Positions 56,717 through 64,000 of a stretch of DNA of 64,000 nucleotides are shown one piece after another. The number at the start of each line of letters is the position of its first letter. Position 1 is the first letter of the stretch. The translations under genes and the position numbers were made by a program. Source of the stretch: JAENWD01 sp963837165. Lineage in GTDB: Bacteria > Acidobacteriota > Vicinamibacteria > Vicinamibacterales > JAENWD01. Where the stretch lies: contig CAWIMD010000004.1 in NCBI GenBank assembly GCA_963837165.1, positions 992,001 through 1,056,000 of the forward strand. The letters are read 5' to 3'. Below the pieces are notes generated by a model that did not search any database, was not told the origin of the DNA, and saw only the letters and a list, made by a program, of their open reading frames with translations.

Positions 56717-57664
56717 ATGGTTGGGAGGAGACTGGGCCGGCACGTCACCGGGGCTCTGGCCGTCCTGGCGGTGCTCATGTGGGCCGCAACCGCGACGGCG
56801 CAGACAGGGATGATCAAGGGAACGGTCACCGGGGCCGACGGCAAGCCGGTCGAGGGCGCCACGGTCACGATCACGCAGCGCGGCACGAACAACGCGCGGA
56901 CCGTCAAGACGAACAAGAAGGGCGAATACGTGCAGCTCGGAATCTTCCCGGGCGAGTACACGGTCGCCGCCGAGAAGAACGAGCTCAAGGCCTCGGTGGA
57001 CATGCACCTGGGCCTGGGCGAGAACAACGTGCCGTTGAAGCTCGCCCCCGCCGGTCCGTCGGCCGAACAGAAGGCGCGCGGGGAGAAGCTCCAGAAGGCA
57101 TTCGACGAGGGCGTCGAGGCCAGCAAAGCCGAGAAGTTCGACGAGGCGATTGCGAAGTTCAACGAAGCCCTCGTGATGGCGCCGAACTGCGCGGACTGCT
57201 ACTACAACATCGGATTCGCGAACTCGCAGAAGAAGGAGTGGGACGCCGCCGAGGCCGCCTACAAGAAGGCCACGGAGATCAAGCCGGATTACGTCGAGGC
57301 GTGGAACGGCCTGGCGAACGTCTACAACCAGGAGAACAAGCCGGACCTCGCCATGGAGGCCGCCTCCAAGGCGGGCCAGTACTCCGGCGGCGGTGCCGGC
57401 GGCGGTGGCAGCGCGGCCTCGCTGTACAACCAGGGCGTCATCCTCTGGAACCAGAACAAGTTCGCCGAAGCGAAGGAGAAGTTCGAGGCCGCCACGAAGG
57501 CCGACGCCTCCTACGCCGACGCCCACTACCGGCTCGGAATGGCGGACCTCAACCTCGGCGACATGCCGGGCGCCATTGCGGCCTTCGAGGGGTACCTGAA
57601 GGCCGCTCCCGACGGGCCGCACGCCGCGGAGGTGAAGGCTACGCTGGCGGCGTTGAAGAAGTAG
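56717..57664 (+). CDS. secreted carboxypeptidase-regulatory-like/TPR protein
   Basis: 315 aa, ATG at 56717 (GGAGGG 7 nt upstream; a GTG 15 nt earlier is less likely). Signal peptide ending near ATATAQT, then a CarboxypepD_reg-like beta domain (about 30-105; GMIKGTVTGADGKPVEGATV), followed by TPR repeats (AFDEGVEASKAEKFDEAIAK, NPC-like APNCADCYYNIGFANSQKKE), a glycine linker, and two more TPRs (YNQGVILWNQNKFAEAKEKF). An envelope scaffold; this two-domain layout is frequent in Acidobacteria. Its stop begins the next array. Confidence 0.82.
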   Translation: MVGRRLGRHVTGALAVLAVLMWAATATAQTGMIKGTVTGADGKPVEGATVTITQRGTNNARTVKTNKKGEYVQLGIFPGEYTVAAEKNELKASVDMHLGLGENNVPLKLAPAGPSAEQKARGEKLQKAFDEGVEASKAEKFDEAIAKFNEALVMAPNCADCYYNIGFANSQKKEWDAAEAAYKKATEIKPDYVEAWNGLANVYNQENKPDLAMEAASKAGQYSGGGAGGGGSAASLYNQGVILWNQNKFAEAKEKFEAATKADASYADAHYRLGMADLNLGDMPGAIAAFEGYLKAAPDGPHAAEVKATLAALKK

Positions 57665-57670
57665 GTTCAT

Positions 57671-57697
57671 GGGTTCATGGGTTGATGGGTTCATGGG
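57671..57697 (+). repeat. GGGTTCAT octamer array I
   Basis: Four G3 tracts: GGG-TTCAT-GGG-TTGAT-GGG-TTCAT-GGG. It begins at the TPR gene's stop (TAGGTTCATGGG) and includes the yggS ATG (57685). Confidence 0.85.
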
Positions 57698-58434
57698 TTG
57701 AGATCCCCCGCAATCTCGCGACGGTGCGTGCGCGGCTGGAGACGGCCGCGCACGCCGCCGGACGCGACCCCGCCTCCGTTCGCCTCGTCGCCGTCTCGAA
57801 GACGTTCCCCGCCGACGCGGTCCGCGCCGCTGCAGATGCCGGTCAGGTCGATTTCGGCGAGAACCGGGTGCAGGAAGGCCTACAGAAGATCCGTGCAACG
57901 TCCGATCTAAGGATCAGGTGGCACCTCATCGGGCACCTGCAGTCGAACAAGGTCCGGAAGGCGGCCGCGTTCCAGTCAATTCACTCGATTGACGGCCTCG
58001 ATCTGCTGCGCAAGGTCGACGAGGCGGCCGTGGAGGCCGGCTGTCGGCCGGAGCTGCTGATCCAGGTGGACCTGGCAGGTGAAGCGACCAAGTTCGGCGC
58101 GGTGGAAGGGGACCTGGACGCCATCTTTGCGGCGGTCGGGACGCTCCGGGCCGCACGGCTGGTCGGCCTGATGCTGCTGCCGCCCTTCGCGGAGGACCCG
58201 GAGGACGCCCGGCCATGGTTCCGGCGGCTTCGGGAGATCCGGGACCGGCTCGCCGACCGTGGCGCGCCGGCGACGGCCCTTCGCGAGTTGTCCATGGGCA
58301 TGAGTCACGACTTCCACGTGGCCGTCGAGGAAGGCGCGACGATTGTCCGCGTCGGCACGGCGATATTCGGCCAGCGCACTCCCACGCCCGGGGCCGGGCA
58401 GGATGCGCCGGCAGGCACGGAGAACAGTCAATGA
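57685..58434 (+). CDS. yggS: YggS/PROSC-family PLP-homeostasis protein
   Basis: 249 aa from the ATG at 57685, which lies inside the GGGTTCAT array. Fold-type III PLP barrel: LVAVSKTFPADAVRAA (PLP lysine), VDFGENRVQEGLQKI, WHLIGHLQSNKVRKA, LELSMGMSHDFHVAVEEGAT-type end (LRELSMGMSHDFHV) and VRVGTAIFGQR. It binds PLP without catalysis and keeps vitamin B6 in balance. It overlaps divIVA by 4 nt (ATGA). The N-terminus (MGSWVEIPRN) is partly coded by repeat DNA. Confidence 0.92.
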   Translation: MGSWVEIPRNLATVRARLETAAHAAGRDPASVRLVAVSKTFPADAVRAAADAGQVDFGENRVQEGLQKIRATSDLRIRWHLIGHLQSNKVRKAAAFQSIHSIDGLDLLRKVDEAAVEAGCRPELLIQVDLAGEATKFGAVEGDLDAIFAAVGTLRAARLVGLMLLPPFAEDPEDARPWFRRLREIRDRLADRGAPATALRELSMGMSHDFHVAVEEGATIVRVGTAIFGQRTPTPGAGQDAPAGTENSQ

Positions 58435-58991
58435 AGGTGACCCCTCTCGACTTGCGGCAGCAGAAGTTCCGGAGCGTGATGCGCGGCTACGATCGCGCCG
58501 AGGTGGAGTCGTTCCTGGCCGAGACGGCCGACGACTACGAGCAGGCGCTGCGCGACGCGGACCGGCTGCGCGACGAGCTGGCCAAGGCGCAGGCCGCCCT
58601 GGACGAGCACCGCGAGGGTGAGCGCAACCTGCGGAACACACTGCTGACGGCCCAGCGCCTTGCCGACGAGATCAAGCTCAGCGCCGAGGCCGAGGCCAAG
58701 CGCATCGTCCGCGAAGCCGAGGGGCGCGCCGACCTGCTGCAGTCGAAGACGCAGTCGCGCGCGGACGAAATCCAGCGGGAGATCGACGGGCTGCGGCTGA
58801 AGCGCCGCGACGTCGAGAACTCGCTCGAGGCGACGATCTCGGCGCTCCGCAACTCGCTCGAGTTCGTCCGCGAGCAGGATCAGAAGGAGCGCGAGGACAA
58901 GGTGCTGCTGCACCGGCCGCGGCCGGCCGAGGCTCAGCCCGCGTTCGCGTCGCTGCGCGTCCTGGACGAGCCCAAGGCCGCCGAAGCCTGA
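58431..58991 (+). CDS. divIVA: DivIVA-domain coiled-coil protein
   Basis: 186 aa, ATG overlapping the yggS stop. The N-terminus MKVTPLDLRQQKFRSVMRGY-D-RAEVESFLAE is the DivIVA lipid-binding crossed-loop domain, followed by long coiled coils (about 40-160; heptad Leu/Ala) and a Pro/Ala C-terminus. DivIVA marks negatively curved membrane at poles and septa, with partners in division or growth. The yggS-divIVA-DUF167 order recalls the ylm/dcw-linked YlmE-YlmG-YlmH-DivIVA group of Gram-positives, here without sepF and ylmH. Confidence 0.9.
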   Translation: MKVTPLDLRQQKFRSVMRGYDRAEVESFLAETADDYEQALRDADRLRDELAKAQAALDEHREGERNLRNTLLTAQRLADEIKLSAEAEAKRIVREAEGRADLLQSKTQSRADEIQREIDGLRLKRRDVENSLEATISALRNSLEFVREQDQKEREDKVLLHRPRPAEAQPAFASLRVLDEPKAAEA

Positions 58992-59002
58992 GCGGCCGCG
59001 CC

Positions 59003-59275
59003 GTGCCTGCGACCGTGACCGTCCGCGTCACGCCGCGCGCCGGACGGACCGCGATCACCGCCTGGGCCGACGGCATCCTTCACGTGAAGCTGGCGGCGCC
59101 CCCGGTCGAGGGCGCCGCCAACGACGCCCTCCTCCACCTGTTGGCCGACGTCCTCGACGTCGGCGCCCAATCCATCCGCATCGTGTCCGGTCAGCACGGC
59201 CGCCTGAAGCGCGTCGAGATCGTGACGCGCGAGCAGGCGGATGTCGACGCGCGCCTGACGGATTTCGCAGATTGA
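59003..59275 (+). CDS. DUF167/YggU-family protein
   Basis: 90 aa, GTG start 11 nt after divIVA. VRVTPRAGRTAITAWADGIL and the conserved LKVRLAAPPVEGAANDALL-like block (here LHVKLAAPPVEGAANDALLH), ending IVSGQHGRLKRVEI. A small conserved protein, function unknown, found next to yggS/yggT in many bacteria. The 3' end meets a repeat-rich spacer. Confidence 0.92.
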   Translation: MPATVTVRVTPRAGRTAITAWADGILHVKLAAPPVEGAANDALLHLLADVLDVGAQSIRIVSGQHGRLKRVEIVTREQADVDARLTDFAD

Positions 59276-59295
59276 AGGCGGATTGCGCAGATGCA

Positions 59296-59531
59296 ACGGG
59301 ATTACGGTGATTACTGAGATTGATTGGGGAGAGTGCGCCGTGTGGGACGACGGGGCTGGCGCCGCGGCGAAGCCGCGACGGCGCGGGGTGAGGGCATGCG
59401 GGAACGAGGGCCGCTCATGACACGCCCGAAGGCCCTCGTTCCCGCATGCCCTCACCCCGCGCTGCCGGCCGCCTTGCGGCCGGCAGCAGCCCTCGCCCCA
59501 AATCAATCTGTGTAATCACTGTAATCCCGTT
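59296..59531. repeat. 236-bp nested palindromic element
   Basis: Outer arms 59296-59329 and 59496-59531 match as inverted repeats over about 35 bp with three mismatches and one gap. Inner arms 59381-59412 and 59431-59462 are a perfect 32-bp inverted repeat with an 18-nt loop. Two smaller hairpins lie in between: GCCGCGGC-GAA-GCCGCGAC near 59362 and a perfect 12-bp GCTGCCGGCCGC stem at 59461-59487. The whole can fold into a cruciform-like structure, like a MITE or REPIN. Confidence 0.85.
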
Positions 59532-59535
59532 CCTA

Positions 59536-59565
59536 TCCCCAAATCCCCGTCAAATCCCCAAATCC
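59536..59565 (-). repeat. AAATCCCC octamer array J
   Basis: Three CCCC tracts (59537, 59545, 59556) with AAAT or GTCAAAT between; minus strand GGGG-ATTT-like. It sits just upstream of hutI. Confidence 0.6.
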
Positions 59566-59578
59566 TGCGCCGGGCTGC

Positions 59579-59584
59579 TATCCT
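59579..59584 (+). promoter_or_regulatory. -10 box 6 nt before the hutI GTG
   Basis: TATCCT followed by CCCGGC and GTG (59591): leaderless layout. Confidence 0.4.
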
Positions 59585-59590
59585 CCCGGC

Positions 59591-60862
59591 GTGGACGCCG
59601 ATTTCCTGATCCTCCACGCGGACGAGATCTTCACCTGCCGCGGCCCGGCGCCTCGCCTGGGCCGCGAGGTCCGGGATGCCGGACGGATCACCGACGCGGC
59701 GCTGGCCGCCGCGGACGGCCGCATCGTCTTTGTCGGGTCCACCGCCGAGTGCGAGCGGACGGTCACGCCGACGTCCGGTGCCACCATTATCGATGCGCGC
59801 GGCCTGTCGGTCGTGCCGGGGTTCGTGGACCCGCACACGCACGTGATCTTCGCGGGCGATCGGCGCGAGGAGCTGCGGCGGCGCCTTGCGGGCGCGAGCT
59901 ACGCGGAGATCGCGGCCGAAGGCGGCGGCATCCTCGCGACCGTGCGCGCCACGCGAGCCGCGAGCGTGGAGGACCTCGTCGAGGCGGCCCTTCCCCGCCT
60001 GTCGTCCATGCTGGCGTCCGGCACGACGACCGCCGAAGCCAAGAGCGGCTACGGGCTGACCGTGGCCTCGGAGCTCGTGCAGCTGCGCGCGATCCGCCGG
60101 CTCTCCGAGGTCCAGCCAATCGCGCTCGTCGCGACGCTGCTCGGTGCGCACGAGATTCCCCCGGAGTACCGCGACAACCGCGAGGCGTACGTCCGGTTGA
60201 TCGTCGACGAGATGATCCCGGCCGTCGCCGCCGAAGGCCTGGCCGAGTGGTGCGACGTGTTCTGCGAGCGCGGCGTCTTCACGCCCGAGGAGTCCGAGCA
60301 CATCTTGAGGGCGGCACAGTCCGCCGGGCTCGGCGTACGGATTCACGCCAACGAGCTTGGCAGCACCGGCGGTGCTGCGGTGGCCGCCCGCGTGGGCGCA
60401 CGGTCGGCCGATCACCTCGTGTTCGCCGACAATGGCGACGTCCGGGCGCTGGCACAGGCCGGTGTCGTGGCGACCTTGCTGCCGGCCGCCGCCTTCTACC
60501 TGAAACTCGGCCGGTACGCTCCCGCACGGGCGCTGATCGACGCCGGCGTGGCCGTGGCCCTCGCCACGGACGTGAACCCGGGCGGCGGACTCACGCCGTC
60601 CATGCCGTTCGTGATGACGCTTGCCTGCTTCCAGATGGGACTGACCTTCGAGGAGGCCCTCGTCGCATCGACGCTGAACGCCGCGTACGCGCTCGACCGC
60701 GCGTCGCGGGTCGGCAGCCTGGAGGCGGGCAAGCAGTGCGACGCGGTGCTGGTGGCGGGCCCGGCCGTGGACCTGCTGCGCGTGGGTGGCAGTGCCGTCC
60801 GGATTGTGGTCAAAGCCGGCGGGATCGTGAAATTGGTACACTCCGGTCCATGTCCCGCCTGA
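59591..60862 (+). CDS. hutI: imidazolonepropionase
   Basis: 423 aa, GTG start. Amidohydrolase fold: H82 and H84 in GFVDPHTHVIFAGD, TTAEAKSGYGLT, IHANELGSTGG and the metal Asp in LATDVNPGGGLTPSMPF. It hydrolyses imidazolone-5-propionate to N-formimino-glutamate in histidine degradation. It overlaps the cyclodeaminase gene by 13 bp, a direct pathway link. HutH and HutU are not in the window. Confidence 0.95.
   Translation: MDADFLILHADEIFTCRGPAPRLGREVRDAGRITDAALAAADGRIVFVGSTAECERTVTPTSGATIIDARGLSVVPGFVDPHTHVIFAGDRREELRRRLAGASYAEIAAEGGGILATVRATRAASVEDLVEAALPRLSSMLASGTTTAEAKSGYGLTVASELVQLRAIRRLSEVQPIALVATLLGAHEIPPEYRDNREAYVRLIVDEMIPAVAAEGLAEWCDVFCERGVFTPEESEHILRAAQSAGLGVRIHANELGSTGGAAVAARVGARSADHLVFADNGDVRALAQAGVVATLLPAAAFYLKLGRYAPARALIDAGVAVALATDVNPGGGLTPSMPFVMTLACFQMGLTFEEALVASTLNAAYALDRASRVGSLEAGKQCDAVLVAGPAVDLLRVGGSAVRIVVKAGGIVKLVHSGPCPA
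60837..60842 (+). promoter_or_regulatory. -10 box 7 nt before the cyclodeaminase ATG
   Basis: TACACT followed by CCGGTCC and ATG, inside the end of hutI. An internal leaderless promoter is possible. Confidence 0.4.
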
Positions 60863-61470
60863 CCGAGCGTCCCTTTCGGGAGCTGCTGGCGGCCTTTGCC
60901 GACTCGGGACCGACGCCGGGCGGCGGGTCGGCCGCGGCGCTCACGGCCTCGGTCGGCCTGTCGCTGCTCGCCATGGTCTCGTCCATGCACCGGACGCGAA
61001 ACGGCACCGACGAGGACCGGGCGGTGCTCGATGACGCGCACGAGGCCCTCGAACACCTGACGGACCACGCCGTGAACCTCGTGGACGACGACTCGGCAGC
61101 CTACGATGCGGTGGTCGCGGCCTATCGCCGGCCGCGCTCGACCGAGGAGGAGCGCGCCGAGCGCCAGCAGGCCATTCAGGCCGCACTTCGCGGCGCCGTG
61201 GAGGTGCCGCTGGAGGTCATGCGGAGCTGCCGCGCCGGTCTGGCGGCCGCGGTGAACGTGGCGCGCGCGGGCAACCCGTCGGCGGCCAGCGACGTGGGCG
61301 TCGCCCTGGAGCTGCTCGGCGCCGCCTCGCGCAGCGCCGCTCTCAACGTCAGGATCAACCTGCCGAGCCTGTCAGACGCCGGTTTCGTCTCGGGCGTCGC
61401 CGACGAAACCGCCCATCTCGAGACGAGCGTCGCCGCCCTGGCGACCGAGGCGCAGACGGCCCTCAGTTGA
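60850..61470 (+). CDS. formimidoyltetrahydrofolate cyclodeaminase (FTCD_C family)
   Basis: 206 aa, ATG 13 bp before the hutI end. All-helical cyclodeaminase: FADSGPTPGGGSAAALTASV at the N-terminus, VNLVDDDSAAYDAVVAAYRR, VEVPLEVMRSCRAGLAAAVN and NPSAASDVGVALELLGAASR. It releases ammonia from 5-formimino-THF to give 5,10-methenyl-THF, so it takes the one-carbon unit from histidine breakdown to the folate pool. Named fchA in some organisms, but methenyl-THF cyclohydrolase-only members also exist. Confidence 0.9.
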   Translation: MSRLTERPFRELLAAFADSGPTPGGGSAAALTASVGLSLLAMVSSMHRTRNGTDEDRAVLDDAHEALEHLTDHAVNLVDDDSAAYDAVVAAYRRPRSTEEERAERQQAIQAALRGAVEVPLEVMRSCRAGLAAAVNVARAGNPSAASDVGVALELLGAASRSAALNVRINLPSLSDAGFVSGVADETAHLETSVAALATEAQTALS

Positions 61471-61798
61471 GCGTCAGGACCACCACGTGAAGCTTGAACT
61501 CCCAGTGGCGCACGTAGCGCGGGAGCAGCTGCACGTCCCGGATGTAGACCGCGTTCACCTCGATCCGGCGATTCCCGCGCGTGACCGACAGATCATCCTG
61601 GCTGAGGGGGATGTCCTGGGCACTGGCGAGCTCCATTACCTTGTCGCGAATCTCGTTGGCGGTGGCGTGCTCGGAGAACTGGGCCATCTGCTGGATCGAG
61701 TCCTCGAACTGGTAGTGATCCCAGTACGCGTCGGCGACGTGATAGATCGCGAAGCCGAGGAGCACGACAACGACCAGCTTGATGAGCGTACGAATCAT
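61463..61798 (-). CDS. small membrane-anchored protein, DUF4845-like
   Basis: 111 aa. One N-terminal helix (IRTLIKLVVVVLLGFAIYHV) followed by a soluble domain with IRDKVMELASAQDIPLSQDD and VNAVYIRDVQLLPRYVRHWE. The arrangement resembles the small protein often found beside lepB (DUF4845). It is downstream of lepB, and its end overlaps the cyclodeaminase gene by 8 bp. Function unknown. Confidence 0.7.
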   Translation of the reverse strand: MIRTLIKLVVVVLLGFAIYHVADAYWDHYQFEDSIQQMAQFSEHATANEIRDKVMELASAQDIPLSQDDLSVTRGNRRIEVNAVYIRDVQLLPRYVRHWEFKLHVVVLTLN

Positions 61799-61831
61799 CT
61801 CTCCGGTCCTCGCCCGGCCGCCCGCATCAGG

Positions 61832-62546
61832 TCAGTGAATCTGGTGCAGCAGCCGGTCCCAGCGCGTGCGCGTGAAAAAATGCGTGAGCACCGAGGCCGC
61901 GCCCGAGACCTCGGCGCCCAGACCGTCCTGCTCGTAGTCCTCCCGGTCGGACTCGTAGGACCAGTAGACGAGCAGCGCCTTCCCCTTGATGTAGTCACGC
62001 GGCAGGAAGCCCCAGGTACCGGCTGTCCTGCGAGTTGTCGCGGTTGTCGCCCATCACGAAATACTGGCGATCGGGTACCGTCACCGGGCCGTACTGCTCC
62101 CGGACGTCATAAGCGGCGAACTCCTGGGCGTGCGAGCTCGGGGGCACCAGGAAGTGCACATAGGGCTCGTCGAGCGGCCGGCCGTTGATGAAGACCTTCT
62201 TGTGCCTGAGCTCGATCGTGTCCCCCGGCAGCCCGATCACCCGCTTGATGAAGTCCCGCTCGGGCTCCTCCGGATACTTGAACACCACGATATCGCCGCG
62301 CGTGACGGTCGTCTCCGGCAGCAGCGTCCGCTCCAGGCCGGACTCCGAGGGCCCGAAGACGAACTTGTTCACCAGCAGGTGGTCACCCACCAGCAGGTTG
62401 TTCTCCATGGACCCGGTCGGGATCTTGAACGCCTGCACGACGAAGGTCCGGATGAAAAGCGCCAGGATGACGGCGATGACGATGGACTCGAAGTACTCGC
62501 GGAGGGTCGATTTTCGTGCCGTGGGGCTCATGACGTGCCTGTTCAC
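61832..62546 (-). CDS. lepB: signal peptidase I with an apparent single-base frameshift
   Basis: Type I signal peptidase, one membrane anchor (SIVIAVILALFIRTFVVQAF), catalytic S46 in IPTGSMENNLLVGDHLLVNK, the lysine in RDFIKRVIGLPGD, and VMGDNRDNSQDSRY near the end. After that the frame runs into a stop at 61995 (SRYLGLPAA). Removing one G at 62015-62016 restores RYWGFLPRDYIKGKALLVYW through RWDRLLHQIH, stop at 61832, as the family expects. So there is either an assembly error or a truncated gene that keeps both catalytic residues. It is downstream of lepA, the common order. Confidence 0.85.
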
Positions 62547-62641
62547 CCTATCGTGGCCGCGGCGCCTGCTGGATCGACGTGCGGCAAACCTGTATCACGT
62601 GAAGCAGAATCCGTATCGAAACCGACACGGCGATCGCCTAG

Positions 62642-64000
<1,359 letters not shown>

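Overview
The window is a dense, GC-rich (roughly two-thirds G+C) chromosomal segment from a Gram-negative (diderm) bacterium. LptD, TonB/ExbB/ExbD, lipoprotein-type signal peptides and YajC-SecD-SecF support a diderm cell. A remnant of an ADOP/MacB-type permease, a NifJ plus DHODH-like pair, the HEAT-cyclophilin fusion and several conserved hypothetical proteins fit Acidobacteriota, probably class Vicinamibacteria. That placement is inference from gene content, not from a marker phylogeny. No rRNA, tRNA, CRISPR array, prophage or intact transposase was seen. It looks like a core-genome region with unusually interesting spacers.

Layout. 0.1-7.4 kb: DksA/TraR-like regulator, two conserved hypotheticals, rpmB-ridA, a decayed permease fragment between two inverted heptamer arrays, bifunctional rel, and a TPR lipoprotein closed by a strong terminator. 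7.5-12.1 kb: nifJ overlapping a dihydroorotate-dehydrogenase-like gene. 12.2-23.7 kb (minus strand): a tonB-exbB-exbD-exbD operon, then (reading on the minus strand) tgt-yajC-secD-secF-uppP-DUF502-H+-pyrophosphatase. 23.8-26.5 kb: ddl overlapping a TPR gene. 26.6-27.2 kb: a well-formed promoter with an adjoining palindrome driving two tiny lysine-rich peptide genes, ended by a textbook terminator. 27.2-30.5 kb: a HEAT-repeat/cyclophilin lipoprotein and a menC/N-acylamino-acid racemase-like enolase-superfamily gene. 30.6-39.2 kb: deoxynucleoside kinase, accD-folC, lptD, rfbB plus a sugar reductase, radical SAM protein. 39.4-46.4 kb: Clp ATPase, M20 peptidase, a secreted hypothetical, thiC, hypotheticals. 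46.4-50.8 kb: membrane glycosyltransferase, YdcF-like, GNAT plus a tiny conserved gene, two membrane-anchored hypotheticals. 50.9-64 kb: rlmI, glyA, DinG-type helicase, GH-A-like hydrolase, TPR protein, yggS-divIVA-DUF167, hutI plus cyclodeaminase (histidine catabolism), a small membrane protein, lepB (apparent frameshift) and lepA, which runs off the window.

The most unusual content is in the spacers. At least ten intergenic tandem arrays have 7-9 bp units of different sequence (GGCAGTA, GGGGATCT, GGGTTCAY, GGGCACGAA, TCAATCA and others). Several start exactly at a stop codon, and most carry G-tracts at regular 4-6 nt intervals that could form G-quadruplexes. Two of them run into the start of the next gene (yggS, dinG-like). 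There are also a 236-bp nested palindromic element with a perfect 32-bp inverted repeat, GTAG-headed REP-like hairpins, palindromes placed on promoters, and at least six genes whose -10 box sits only 6-9 nt before the start codon, which suggests leaderless or nearly leaderless mRNAs.

Limits: all calls are by eye from sequence and translation. Start codons in this GC-rich DNA are often GTG or TTG and several are uncertain.
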